Shown here: positions 21,321 through 29,956 of the stretch, piece by piece
Numbering within the stretch: the first letter of the stretch is position 1
Layout of the letters: each line of letters opens with the position of its first letter
Source: Poteriospumella lacustris
Lineage: Eukaryota; Sar; Chrysophyceae; Chromulinales; Dinobryaceae
Direction of reading: 5' to 3'
NCBI GenBank assembly: GCA_008000375.1
Contig: SMOI01000167.1
Location: forward strand, 15,753-46,722
Length of the DNA stretch: 30,970 bases
The notes under the pieces: model-generated
Databases searched by the model: none
Seen by the model: only the letters and a program-made list of their open reading frames with translations
What the model was told of the DNA's origin: nothing
Made by a program: the position numbers and the translations under genes

Positions 21321-23069
21321 TCAATCCAACAGCTCGGTCCACATATTCGCTTGCAGCGATTTCAAGGCTTGTTGGGCCGTCGCGGATATTGTGGAGGGTT
21401 GTTCGACCGCTGCAGCGGATGCAGTCGACGACGACGACGCACCTCCTAAAATGTTGGACTTCAAATACGATGCGGTGACCTCTGCGGCGGCACGATACAC
21501 CGACGATGGACCCCCACTGGTGGTACTGCGCGCTCCAGCGGAACCACCACCCTCATAATCCACACCACTGTTTTGGGGTTTGTGCATGTCAACAAACTCG
21601 ACATTCGGGTCCTTCGCCAAGACTTTGCGTTCCTCTTCGTATTTCTTGGCCTTGTCGACTCGCGATTGTTCTCGTTGTGAAATGATCCAACTGGACGCCG
21701 CATCTTTGCGGTGGAAGGCGTCCTCGGGAAGCTCGGTATCTTCATCTACTCGACCAATATCCACAATGCGGCTACCGGGATAGCGTTGTTCAGACAACGA
21801 CGACGACGACGTATGACTGGAGGCAGAGGCTTCCCAGGCCTCGACTTCGGCGTCGAGTAAAGATGATGCTGATTGATCGTCATCCCGCAGCGCTTGCAGT
21901 ACCAACCATGGTTTACTGCCGGGATCGACGACGTCTTGGAAGGACCGTTTGTCTATCGGTAGAACGAGGATCAGGCGATAGAGTGATACGGTGCCGGTGA
22001 GCTTGACCAAATGATAATACGACCGCGGGGGTACAATGCCAATGCCCAGATAGACGGTGATCGGTTTGTAGCCGGGTACGGCCACCTTCACTGTATATGG
22101 CGCGATGTCCACGGCCAATGGCGAAAGATCAGCGGTGGCCGATGACGAGGATTTTACTGCACCTGGTTTCAACAGAGCGGTGTCATACGCCTGGAAATCC
22201 GCTTCCACGAGGATGGCTTGCGTATCGGTGGTAGGCGGTCGATGAAGGGGTTCCACATATTCTCCCGTGGAAGTGATACTGCAATTCGTCAGCTGGAAAA
22301 CAGCGCTAACAGGAGATTGATCCGGTTCTGCAAAGATGGACTTCACTTCGCTGTTGAACGCTGCGTCTAGAATCAACGGTTCCTCTTTGTTGTGCACCAG
22401 TTTACACCAAAAGCTCTTCGTTGGCAGGTCCTTCAAGACTCTCTGTACGATAGGAACCTGCTCTTTTGGTGCTGATTTCGGCTTGGAGGTTTTCTCCGAC
22501 ACTTCCTCAATCTTTGGCATCTTTTCACGGTCTTGAATGGTTTGGGTGGGGACTTTTTCTCCGAAATAGGCCAGTTTCGGTAGTTTGTATCGCTTATCCA
22601 ACTGCTCCTTGTACTTTTGTTCCAAACATTGAATGCCAAGCTGACATAGGAACTCGCGGAACTTGCCCGTCATATCTGCTTCCATATCAACCAGCACATC
22701 TGGATGCACGACGATGTCGTACGCTGTGCACACCGTTCCCTTCTTGTCGACCTCCAAATGTGCCGCCCCAACGGACATGGGGATATTCAAGCCTTCTACT
22801 TCATTTCCCTCAGCATCTAACTTCTTCTTTGTACTGGGCTTTTGCAACTTTTCATGAGTCACAATGTTGATGAACACTTTGCCGCTATCCTCAACACGTT
22901 TCGTTTTGTAGCTGAACCCTTCTTTGGGCTGGATTTGAATACCCTTCGGTAGTTGATCCTTTGGTAATCGTAGCTCATCACCCGTCGATGGGTCCCGTAG
23001 AGGAAACGTATTTGCGGGTGTCACAATCGGTTGATTTGTTTTGGAATCAAACTGCAGTGTGGCTTCCAT
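21321..23069 (-). CDS. PIH1-domain assembly factor
   Basis: Intronless, 582 residues. The PIH1 domain occupies about 42-170: IQIQPKEGFSYKTK, GKVFINIVTHEKL, IPMSVGAAHLEVDKKG, CTAYDIVVHPDVL and FREFLCQLGIQCLEQKY. A CS-like beta segment follows at about 315-374 (VDIAPYTVKVAVPGYKPI, YHLVKLTGTVSLYRLILVLP). A Ser/Ala-rich C-terminal tail ends SLQANMWTELLD. PIH1 proteins work with HSP90 and R2TP in assembling snoRNPs and PIKK kinases, or in preassembly of axonemal dyneins in the cytoplasm. The block order resembles PIH1D1, while HPDVL and the longer tail recall Kintoun-type members, so the exact subfamily is left open. ATG 23069 has an A at -3 and G at +4. It is divergent from the 23631 gene. Confidence 0.85.
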   Translation of the reverse strand: MEATLQFDSKTNQPIVTPANTFPLRDPSTGDELRLPKDQLPKGIQIQPKEGFSYKTKRVEDSGKVFINIVTHEKLQKPSTKKKLDAEGNEVEGLNIPMSVGAAHLEVDKKGTVCTAYDIVVHPDVLVDMEADMTGKFREFLCQLGIQCLEQKYKEQLDKRYKLPKLAYFGEKVPTQTIQDREKMPKIEEVSEKTSKPKSAPKEQVPIVQRVLKDLPTKSFWCKLVHNKEEPLILDAAFNSEVKSIFAEPDQSPVSAVFQLTNCSITSTGEYVEPLHRPPTTDTQAILVEADFQAYDTALLKPGAVKSSSSATADLSPLAVDIAPYTVKVAVPGYKPITVYLGIGIVPPRSYYHLVKLTGTVSLYRLILVLPIDKRSFQDVVDPGSKPWLVLQALRDDDQSASSLLDAEVEAWEASASSHTSSSSLSEQRYPGSRIVDIGRVDEDTELPEDAFHRKDAASSWIISQREQSRVDKAKKYEEERKVLAKDPNVEFVDMHKPQNSGVDYEGGGSAGARSTTSGGPSSVYRAAAEVTASYLKSNILGGASSSSTASAAAVEQPSTISATAQQALKSLQANMWTELLD

Positions 23070-23630
23070 GATGACTTTATTGTACGGCCTTCGTCAAGCT
23101 GTCAGTCAGACAATGGTATCCCTGATGAACGTCCTTTCCACCAACGAATGTGAAGATCTTCACTGCTTCTGCTTGGACGCCTTGCGCAAATCGGTGTGTC
23201 CTTTTGGACTTCTTTTATGGAAGCAATCAACCATCAATCAATTCAAACAACCTACAAAATGGAACAATTCGTCGCCTTTTTTCGTCGGCGGCGGAGCCGT
23301 TTTATGTTCGTCATCGTCATCATGTCGTCGTCGTCGTGATGCAAAAACTGTTCGTTGGACCCGGCGGGCGTTTTCGTCGCTCGGTCGCCAGAGCGATCCT
23401 ATCGCCGAATCGGAACAAATGCCGACGATACGGATAGTTACTGACTGGTGCGAGGAAAGCTGACAACAACAGCAACAACAAAATATCACACGAAGGATAT
23501 ATGCTGAGCAAAAGAGTCGCAGTATCCGCAAACGACAAACGTAACCAGTAACAGCGCTCTTTGCAAATTCCTGGATAATTGTGGGATGGGCACTGGTGCA
23601 ACAAGCAGTCAAGAAATATAGAATCTGATA
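23070..23630. promoter_or_regulatory. Divergent intergenic region between PIH1 and the 597-residue protein
   Basis: 561 bases separate two start codons on opposite strands and must contain both promoters. Frames on + (to 23463) and - cross it but lack domain signal. CAACAACAGCAACAACAA occurs near 23465. No core element is assigned. Confidence 0.4.
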
Positions 23631-25424
23631 ATGTACATTGGACCGTGGCAAGAGTATAAACTCTCAAAGCAGCGCGGCAATGATCGACCTCGTCTGCCAC
23701 CAAAGGGTGGCCCTAGCAGTAGTTCCCAGACACCGGTACCGCAGGACGTTATGAAACAGCTCGAGAAAGCTCTACAGAATAGTCTTGACCCCGCTGCTGC
23801 TCAGGCTGCCATGCAAGCTATGAATCAAGTTCTTCGCAGTCAGATGCAGCTGGGTGCAGAATCAGACTTCCAATCGTTTCCCAGCCACACCGTGAACACG
23901 ACGAACGACCACCATCCGACCCACCACAGCATCAATGCACAGCATTCAATAGATTCGTTGTCAACGCACATGGCCCAGCAGCGGCACCAACGAGGTAGCG
24001 GGCACGAGAAGAGCAGCAGTAGCAACCATAACCACAATGGCCATGGTCAACGCGCAGATTCCCCTCGGCGAAATGTGATGCTCTACCCCACCGATCAGTT
24101 CTCCACGGAACGTGACAGACACTTCGTGCCCATGATGATTCTGTCAGCACGCGACAATTACCATCATCAGCAACATCACCCATCGCCATTGTCAGTGCGG
24201 TCGTCCCAAAGCGAGCCCATTCAATCGTTGCCGTCCCTGATCCATATCACCCCGGCGGTTTCGAAACAAGTCATTCCGCAATACAATTCATTGACCAGTA
24301 AGAACTTAGCGATCAATCAGCAACGATTGGTGCAACAAAAGGAATACGATGGCGGTCGACGTGACACATATCCTGATCAAGCCGTCAACAGCGCACCCAA
24401 AGTACCCGAACCTCCCGCCGTCATTGCGGCCAAATCGGGGTATGATACGAATGCCCTCGTCAATTTCCTTCGGATGGAACGAAATCAACGCGCACGATCA
24501 GAAATAAGTAAATTAACCGGCTGGAATGTCTTACATGGCGGTGGTGGCTTAGCGGCGGATGTCCGCACCAGTCTCGCCAGTGATAGCAGCCTATCGGATT
24601 CGAAACCTACGAAGGACAAGGCGACGGTATTGCGAGAAAAACGGGTAGCAGAAGTAGAACAGATGAAAGCCATGTATCTGAAAGGGGCGAGAGACATCGG
24701 GGGACTCAGCAGTGGTGTGAATAGTCCACGAGTCAATCCCTTGGTAGCGGCCGTGGCGTTGGAGAGCTCCACTCAGCCACCGATGGCGGCTCCATCGTCG
24801 TCGTCATTGGTATCACCGATCCCATCACCACGACTCGTCGACATCGACCACCTCAGTGACGAGCATTTGATGTTGGTATCCAAATACTTCCAAGAGCAGT
24901 ACGCAGAGACGTACCATCACGGTGAAGCCGCGGGTATTGCGATGCCGAAAGGGTCCACTGGGACCGATTATGCATCGCTACCATTGGAAGAATCCAATCT
25001 CCGACCATCGCGAAGTATGGCGTCCATGCAACCGATTGCAGCGACCATTTCTGTCCCTGCGGTCCAGCGATCGATGGTCTTCAGCGATGAAGACGACAAT
25101 GGTAGCTCCCACGCCACCTCTAACGTCGCATCACGCGCCCGGTTGCTCTCGACGGGTGAAGATGCGGATGGTTCTGATGACGAGAAAGACGATCTGTCTG
25201 GTCATGGAGAGGATGAGGATCCGGTACCATCGACCTATGAAGCGACGAACAGAGTCCAATCCCCATCGCCAGACGATACACTGATACTCTTCTCCCCACC
25301 GGATACAGCGCAGGGCAAAGTACATGCCACCGGGTCCTTGATGGAAGATCTCCATTCGGGGAACTTGGACAGTCTCTTGTCCTGGACGAGAGGCTTAGAC
25401 AATTTCGATTTGGACAATATCTGA
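23631..25424 (+). CDS. Low-complexity protein of 597 residues, unknown function
   Basis: Single open frame from ATG 23631. It starts MYIGPWQEYKLSKQ, followed by a Pro/Ser-rich stretch and a helix (DVMKQLEKALQNSLDPAAAQ). A His-rich region follows (residues about 85-200, with NDHHPTHHS and YHHQQHHPSP). A conserved-looking central segment comes next (ALVNFLRMERNQRARSEISK, then VLREKRVAEVEQMKAMYLKG). An acidic region runs to the C-terminus, which ends SGNLDSLLSWTRGLDNFDLD. The sharp PWQEYKL start and the LLSWTRGLD end look like short conserved motifs flanking disordered sequence. The central REKRVAEVEQMK helix could be a coiled coil. I do not recognise the family. A role with the neighbouring PIH1 in flagellar biology is speculation. 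Confidence 0.8.
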   Translation: MYIGPWQEYKLSKQRGNDRPRLPPKGGPSSSSQTPVPQDVMKQLEKALQNSLDPAAAQAAMQAMNQVLRSQMQLGAESDFQSFPSHTVNTTNDHHPTHHSINAQHSIDSLSTHMAQQRHQRGSGHEKSSSSNHNHNGHGQRADSPRRNVMLYPTDQFSTERDRHFVPMMILSARDNYHHQQHHPSPLSVRSSQSEPIQSLPSLIHITPAVSKQVIPQYNSLTSKNLAINQQRLVQQKEYDGGRRDTYPDQAVNSAPKVPEPPAVIAAKSGYDTNALVNFLRMERNQRARSEISKLTGWNVLHGGGGLAADVRTSLASDSSLSDSKPTKDKATVLREKRVAEVEQMKAMYLKGARDIGGLSSGVNSPRVNPLVAAVALESSTQPPMAAPSSSSLVSPIPSPRLVDIDHLSDEHLMLVSKYFQEQYAETYHHGEAAGIAMPKGSTGTDYASLPLEESNLRPSRSMASMQPIAATISVPAVQRSMVFSDEDDNGSSHATSNVASRARLLSTGEDADGSDDEKDDLSGHGEDEDPVPSTYEATNRVQSPSPDDTLILFSPPDTAQGKVHATGSLMEDLHSGNLDSLLSWTRGLDNFDLDNI

Positions 25425-26000
25425 GCAGGACAGGTGCTCTTCGCTCGGTGAGATGACACCTCCGTCACGCGTCACATCGCCTTCCCGCCAACCAAACCCT
25501 CACCTATCCCCCACATACCCACCGATCTGGTGGTCGATGCATTTGGACCAGCCAGCCGCCGTCCACATCCATTGATCGCACGACTTCTTTCGTTTTCGTT
25601 ATTGGTGTTCCTTGCTGCCGTTTGTCTTCTTCTGCTTAGTCATGGGGAGAGGGGGAGGGGTCATCTGCAAGTGTCGTGTCCTCTTTGTTGGGGATATATA
25701 TCTTTGTTACTGGACATCCCCCCTCTACTACCTGTGTATTGATTTCCTCGGTTTCTGACTCCAACGTACGTTGTTCTTATTTGGTTTGTGTTTTTTTGGG
25801 TAGTGAACTATGACCGCTATTGCTTGCTGTTGTAAACGCTTCTGTGACGCATATGCTCTGTACAACGCAACGGGGTGGAGGGGGATTCGTGTGTAGTTAT
25901 GTACAGAAAATGTCGCGTGTCAGCGATCCGTCGAACCCTGTCTCTGTCTCTGTCTTTGTCTCTGACGGCGGTGGGGTCAACGGCGAAGGAGTCGAGTCTG
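25425..26000. other. Intergenic between convergent genes
   Basis: 576 bases, T-rich in the middle (about 25,580-25,800), consistent with 3' UTRs. A CTCTGTCTCTGTCTTTGTCTCTG run lies near 25,940. No gene is supported. Confidence 0.45.
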
Positions 26001-27107
26001 TTATGGCCGCGTGGTGACGTTGTTGATCCGCTCATACATTGACACGAAGGGCACGGGAATCTTCTTCTGCTCTAAGATTGTCCAACTTCGCCGAACACTA
26101 CGAGCCAACCATGTCAACAAGACACGGTTTTCGATGGGCGTGGTCAACCCACATTTCAGCATCGTCTGATGGTCGAGTTGGGTACACAGTACGGCCACCG
26201 CCACCGACAAGTTCAATGATTCTGCGAAGCCTCGCATAGGAATGTACAACAAATGGTCAGCCATATCTCTGGCGATAGGAGTGATACCTGTACTTTCATT
26301 GCCCATGACGATCGCCACTTTCCAGTCGGCTTCCGAGCCAGTGGAAGTGGTGGTATTGGGTTGACTGCCGTTGGTCGTCAGTTGTCGCCAATCGATCTGA
26401 TTCGATTGAAGACTGTTCGTGTGTAGATCAGACGCGACAATTTTGTATCCATCCTCTTTCAATCGTTGTAGACATTGAGTGGTACTGTCATGCTGCTTCA
26501 ACGTCATCCATTTTTGACTGCCCAAAGCCGCTCCCATGGTACTTTTCCGCCACTCGGAGATGTACGTCTCGTTGTTGAAGACGATATCCACAAATTGAAC
26601 ACCGAAGGAATCGAGTGTACGAAGTGCAGCCCATACATTGTTCGCATTTGATGGGTTTTCGAAAATGAAGCGGACATTCTTCGTTCGTTGAGCTAAAATA
26701 TGTCGCATGCGTTGTTTTCGATCGTCCGTTGCGAACTGCTCCAACGTTTCTACTGCCACTTGGACCTGCTCATCCGAAAGATGGGTCCAAAGCGGATCAA
26801 AGTCTTTTGTTTTCAGGGCCTCCTTTCGCTCCTCACTGACGTCACGTCGTGCGGTGTTTACTGTTTTCGACACAGTTTTCCCTCCTGCAGTGGTCATAGA
26901 TATCTTCTTTCCAAAGGTACCATTGATAGGAAACGATCCGTACTCCCATTTGTCCCATGATGATAGCCCTTCGCCGTCATCCCCTCCTCCTTTCTTATCT
27001 GACACTGAAGAGAAAGCCAATCGACCCCATCGACGTGATCGCATCCGTCTCGTTGCAAAAGAAAGAGCAATCGACATGATTCCTGCAGCGGGTGAATGCA
27101 CAGTCAT
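26001..27107 (-). CDS. SpoU/TrmH-family RNA 2'-O-methyltransferase, probably mitochondrial
   Basis: The frame extends upstream to 27146 but begins with TTG there. The first ATG is 27107 (368 residues), with another at 27077. The N-terminus is Arg/Ser-rich and amphipathic (MSIALSFATRRMRSRRWGRL), a typical mitochondrial presequence. All three SPOUT motifs are visible: FENPSNANNVWAALRTLDSF (149-168), VMGNESTGIT (267-276) and IPMRGFAESLNLSVAVAVL (289-307). These form the AdoMet-binding trefoil knot. RKQRMRHILAQRT before motif 1 and GSQKWMTLKQH match TrmH, which methylates G18 ribose in tRNA. The compact, bacterial-like size contrasts with the very large cytosolic Trm3/TARBP1. The exact RNA target cannot be read from sequence alone. 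Confidence 0.88.
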   Translation of the reverse strand: MTVHSPAAGIMSIALSFATRRMRSRRWGRLAFSSVSDKKGGGDDGEGLSSWDKWEYGSFPINGTFGKKISMTTAGGKTVSKTVNTARRDVSEERKEALKTKDFDPLWTHLSDEQVQVAVETLEQFATDDRKQRMRHILAQRTKNVRFIFENPSNANNVWAALRTLDSFGVQFVDIVFNNETYISEWRKSTMGAALGSQKWMTLKQHDSTTQCLQRLKEDGYKIVASDLHTNSLQSNQIDWRQLTTNGSQPNTTTSTGSEADWKVAIVMGNESTGITPIARDMADHLLYIPMRGFAESLNLSVAVAVLCTQLDHQTMLKCGLTTPIENRVLLTWLARSVRRSWTILEQKKIPVPFVSMYERINNVTTRP

Positions 27108-27582
27108 GCAGCGACGTCTTCCGCGATCACTTATGTCCACAATCAAAACGCTTTGTCGATGCTATTGCATAGGAAACAATGGTTACCATAACACCATAAC
27201 CATATTGTGAAGAAGACGACAGCATGATGATGATAAACATCTATGGTACTACACAATCAGCATAAAGATGCTAACCTATGCATTAGAAAGCGGACATATT
27301 AGTACTATAGCTGAGCATCCGTCATCATCATCGTCGTCATCAACACATTGGCAGCAGGGGCGGATTGGGCCTTTGCCTCTGTTTTGAAATGGCTTTTCAG
27401 TTTTCTTTTCATTCCTTTCGTGGTCCTCGATTTGGCTGGTGACAGCGGTTGGTGTGTTGTTCCTTCTGTTCTACCTGGACCGAAGAGGGAGCGTCGAAGG
27501 GTATTCTTTGAACCAAGGAACAGCGTCATCAGCGCTCAACGTCGTCAATCGTATCGGATATTGCAGGTCTTGGTGGGCACGC
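27108..27582. other. Intergenic, divergent promoter region
   Basis: Between the methyltransferase start and the broken gene at 27583. It is AT-rich around 27,150-27,310 (ACCATAACACCATAACCATA). Frames at 27348-27599 and 27388-27582 (+) are open but have no convincing start. The second could be an upstream exon or leader of the 27583 gene. Confidence 0.4.
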
Positions 27583-28009
27583 ATGGGTATTTTCGATAAA
27601 TTATCGGCGATTGCAGCACAAAGCAAAGTAGCTGCATCGCTATCGACACCATCTGCACCAACACCCAACCCTCCACCGACGGAAACTCTATTGACTCCGG
27701 CGGCAAATGCTGTTGCGGAACCTGTCGATCAGCACGAGCCCACCGAACTCGATGATGAGTCATGGGATGTAGTACAGAGGCCCAAGGCAGATAGATGACC
27801 AAGTGCCACCATCGGCATCAAAGGGAACGCCGTCCTCCAAAGGACCTCTACAATTCACAGAAAACAAATTGATTAAAGTCGACCCCTCCGAGTTAGTCTG
27901 GGCTCCTTTCTATCGATTCAGTGATAAGCTGTTCCCTGCAAGGTTATCTCGACAGGAGGAACTGGTCTTTGATCCTTCATTCAGTCTCTATGACTCTTAT
28001 AGTGCTAAC
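27583..28009 (+). pseudogene. Broken gene ending at a transposon border
   Basis: ATG 27583 starts MGIFDKLSAIAAQSKVAASL, then Pro/Thr-rich sequence and ELDDESWDVVQRPKAD, ending at TGA 27796-27798. Immediately downstream, the +1 frame continues with coding-like sequence (SKGTPSSKG, KVDPSELVWAPFYRFSDKLF, RQEELVFDPSFSLYDSYSAN) until it runs into the element end at 28010. Joining needs a frameshift near 27793, with no usable intron in view. I infer one gene that has lost its frame and its 3' end. The family is not recognised. Two separate short genes remain possible. Confidence 0.45.
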
Positions 28010-28043
28010 CACTTACCACGGGGCTTCCCCTTGTATACGTCAT
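28010..28043 (+). repeat. Left terminal repeat of the element
   Basis: CACTTACCACGGGGCTTCCC followed by CTTGTATACGTCA. It recurs at 29757-29791 with one extra G and TATGCGTCA instead of TATACGTCA. Both copies start after different flanking bases (GCTAAC and CTTTCC). Confidence 0.7.
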
Positions 28044-28376
28044 GCATCATTGGTGCAGCTGCTGTATAAGTTGCCGACAGGCCGCATCACAGCAAAATTG
28101 ATGCGCCTTTTTCGCTGTTTGTCCATCATCATTCAGCGGACTCGTCTGTTTCCATGAGATTGGCATTTGACGGTCGAACTTGCGGTTCAGATCTATAGCA
28201 CAGCGTTGGGTGCTCTATATAAGACAGCTTCTGGGTGACGGGGCTATTTGCAGGATAGCCGTGTGTGGATTGTCCTTGTTGCTCTTTTTGTCGCGGGCAT
28301 TGATTGCGTACCGCTCTCCATGTCGGTATGCTCTCCAATTGCAAGACCAATACGGATGCGTGGAGGTTGCCTGCGG

Positions 28377-28996
28377 ATGACGTCTCAACGCTTCAATCAG
28401 GTGGCTTCCCAATGCCATCCTTCAAATTTGACGGCCACAGCAGTGCAATCGATCCTCATTTGTGGACGTTCCGGGGTGGGGAAAGGCACGATCATATCAA
28501 GATTAATGTCCGAAGTTCCTCACAAGGTCGCGTTCAGCGTCAGTCACACCTCGCGAAGCCCGCGCAAAGGTGAAATAAATGGCGTACATTATCACTTTGT
28601 TTCTCGTGATGAACTGGCGAAAGACATGGCCAAGGGCAGCATTCCTTACTTGGGATCCGCCGAAGTTCATGGGGACTGGTATGGTACATGAGTAGATGCC
28701 GTCCAGCAGTCCACCAGCAGGGCAAGGTGTGTCTCCTGGACGTTGATGTCCGAGACGCACAACAGCTGCAGAGTGCTGGCTTCCTAAAGTACTCTGCGTT
28801 CATCATGCCGCCGTCCATCGATGCCTTGGGGAAGCGCTTGTTGCATCGAGGCAGTAAGACTCTCGCCCAGCGACAGCTTCGTCTGCACAACGCTCGTGAG
28901 GAAATCGCCTTCGGTCAGCAGCCGGGCAAGTTCGACATGATCATCGTGAACGACGACATTCCAATCTGTTGCCCAGTGAGGAGTGTAGGCCATTAA
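28377..28996 (+). pseudogene. Guanylate kinase pseudogene
   Basis: The 5' part (ATG 28377) encodes SILICGRSGVGKGTIISRLM (P-loop), FSVSHTSRSPRKGEINGVHY and FVSRDELAKDM, then AEVHGDWYGT, all guanylate kinase signatures (GMP + ATP to GDP + ADP). After YGT the frame meets TGA at 28689-28691, where the family has Ser or a similar residue. The same frame then goes on as VDAVQQS, and the following GKVCLLDVDVRDAQQLQSAG, MPPSIDALGKRLLHRG and KFDMIIVNDDI lie in another frame from 28721. There is thus one nonsense codon and one single-base frame loss near 28714. A rescuing intron of 34-37 bases was tested and fails to keep frame. It lies inside the element, so it is probably a captured, decaying copy. 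Confidence 0.8.
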
Positions 28997-29004
28997 CACT
29001 TTCA

Positions 29005-29301
29005 TCATCGTAGTCCACGTGGTATTCTGTTAAAAAGAAGATAATCACTTTGTTCTCGTAACATCATTGATTTATAAATTTCGTTTCGCAACAACAACTT
29101 TGTGCTCATTCCTGTGAAAAGAAGGCTCACCCCACAACAACGGGCTTTGTTGGTTGTTGGACTAGTGTGGAGATGGCATGTCGCAATCACATAGACCTCG
29201 TCGCACAGCGTAACGGCCACTGAAACTCGATTATAAGAGCCTGAAGTGTTTACATTGGTCCACTCAAGAGCTGGGATGGCTGCGCAATCGAGACCAACCA
29301 A
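29005..29301 (-). pseudogene. Possible gene fragment on the minus strand of the element
   Basis: The frame has no ATG near its start but reads like protein (VGLDCAAIPALEWTNVNTSG, then NRVSVAVTLCDEVYVIATCH). It ends at a stop by 29005. The family is not recognised. Its codons look less random than most shadow frames, but evidence is weak. Confidence 0.22.
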
Positions 29302-29338
29302 ATGAATCGCAACAGATGAGAACTATTACATCGTGTAT

Positions 29339-29599
29339 CTACAACGTGGTATCCCGAGAAGAACTGGTGGTTGAAGGAGTCGTTGGGTGTTTTCGCGCGG
29401 TAGGGGGACTGTGAACCGCCGTAGGAACTTCGCTGGTCTTGTCTGCATTGATTTTCAATGCAGAAAGCGTCTGAACAAGAATCTCCGCACTCTCTTCGTC
29501 AGTGATGGCATTGACGTTTTTGGGCTCGAGTAAAACTGCAGAGTACGCCCAACTTGGTCTCCCTAGCCTACACACCACCAATTTCCTCTTGCCGCTCAC
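29339..29599 (-). pseudogene. Possible captured gene fragment, 86 codons, minus strand
   Basis: Open from a GTG just after an in-frame TAG, so no proper start exists. The sequence is coding-like: KLVVCRLGRPSWAYSAVLLE, then NAITDEESAEILVQTLSALK, followed by a Ser/Thr/Pro-rich end and TAG. The bases before it (GCCGTATAG) could be a former splice acceptor. It lies opposite to the guanylate kinase piece and near the right end of the element. The family is not recognised. Confidence 0.33.
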
Positions 29600-29701
29600 C
29601 TATACGGCATGGGTGACTCCTGGGCATACCATCAAGAGACCGACTGAAGAAGGTGCTCCGCATGGTCTTCGTCCGTTACGGCATGGTGCTTTTGGAAACT
29701 A

Positions 29702-29738
29702 ACAAGGGAAAGCCCTCCCTCACCAGTGGTAAAGTGGG
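29702..29738 (+). repeat. Right terminal repeat of the element
   Basis: ACAAGGGAAAGCCCTCCCTC followed by ACCAGTGGTAAAGTGGG. It is an inverted match to the left end, apart from a short insert. A second copy of the terminal CCAGTGGTAAAGTGG is at 29811-29825. Confidence 0.65.
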
Positions 29739-29755
29739 GAAGACTTATAATCTTT

Positions 29756-29827
29756 CCCACTTACCACGGGGGCTTCCCCTTGTATGCGTCAAGACGCCCC
29801 CACCCTCCCACCAGTGGTAAAGTGGTC
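29756..29827. mobile_element. Miniature copy consisting only of both element ends
   Basis: A left end (from CCCACTTACCACGGGGGCTT at 29756) runs almost directly into a right end (CACCCTCCCACCAGTGGTAA, then AGTGGTC to 29827). The roughly 72-base unit has almost no interior, like a MITE or a deleted copy. It sits 17 bases after the 1.7 kb element's right end. That right end and this left end can also fold together as a hairpin (GTGGTAAAGTGGG with CCCACTTACCAC, loop about 17). Confidence 0.5.
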
Positions 29828-29956
29828 TACTATATATTCACCATCTCTCGAAAAAGACTTGTCAGTTGAAATTTATCTCCCGCTTGCCTCATCACCTTAT
29901 AAGAATCTACCCCATAAACTACAAAAGATGCATATCGTAGGCATCACAGTTAGTCG

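Larger units (their letters stand above)
28010..29738. mobile_element. Likely non-autonomous DNA transposon with inverted ends and captured gene pieces
   Basis: The left end (28010-28043: CCACTTACCACGGGGCTTCC, then CCTTGTATACGTCA) is matched as a reverse complement by the right end (29702-29738: ACAAGGGAAAGCCC, an eight-base insert, then CAGTGGTAAAGTGGG). The same two ends recur next door at 29756-29827, showing they are a mobile unit. The 1.7 kb interior encodes no transposase. It holds a guanylate kinase pseudogene on + and gene-like frames on -. No target-site duplication is obvious, so exact borders are uncertain by a few bases and the superfamily is unassigned. Confidence 0.55.

Noticed and set aside
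23070-23463. + frame across the PIH1 / 597-residue divergent gap
   Set aside because: The start overlaps the antisense of PIH1 and later codons are low quality; probably leader or promoter DNA.
28684-28720. A 34-37 base intron rescuing guanylate kinase
   Set aside because: Possible GT...AG pairs do not restore the frame and would delete the conserved VDAVQQS segment; introns here are 59 bases or more.
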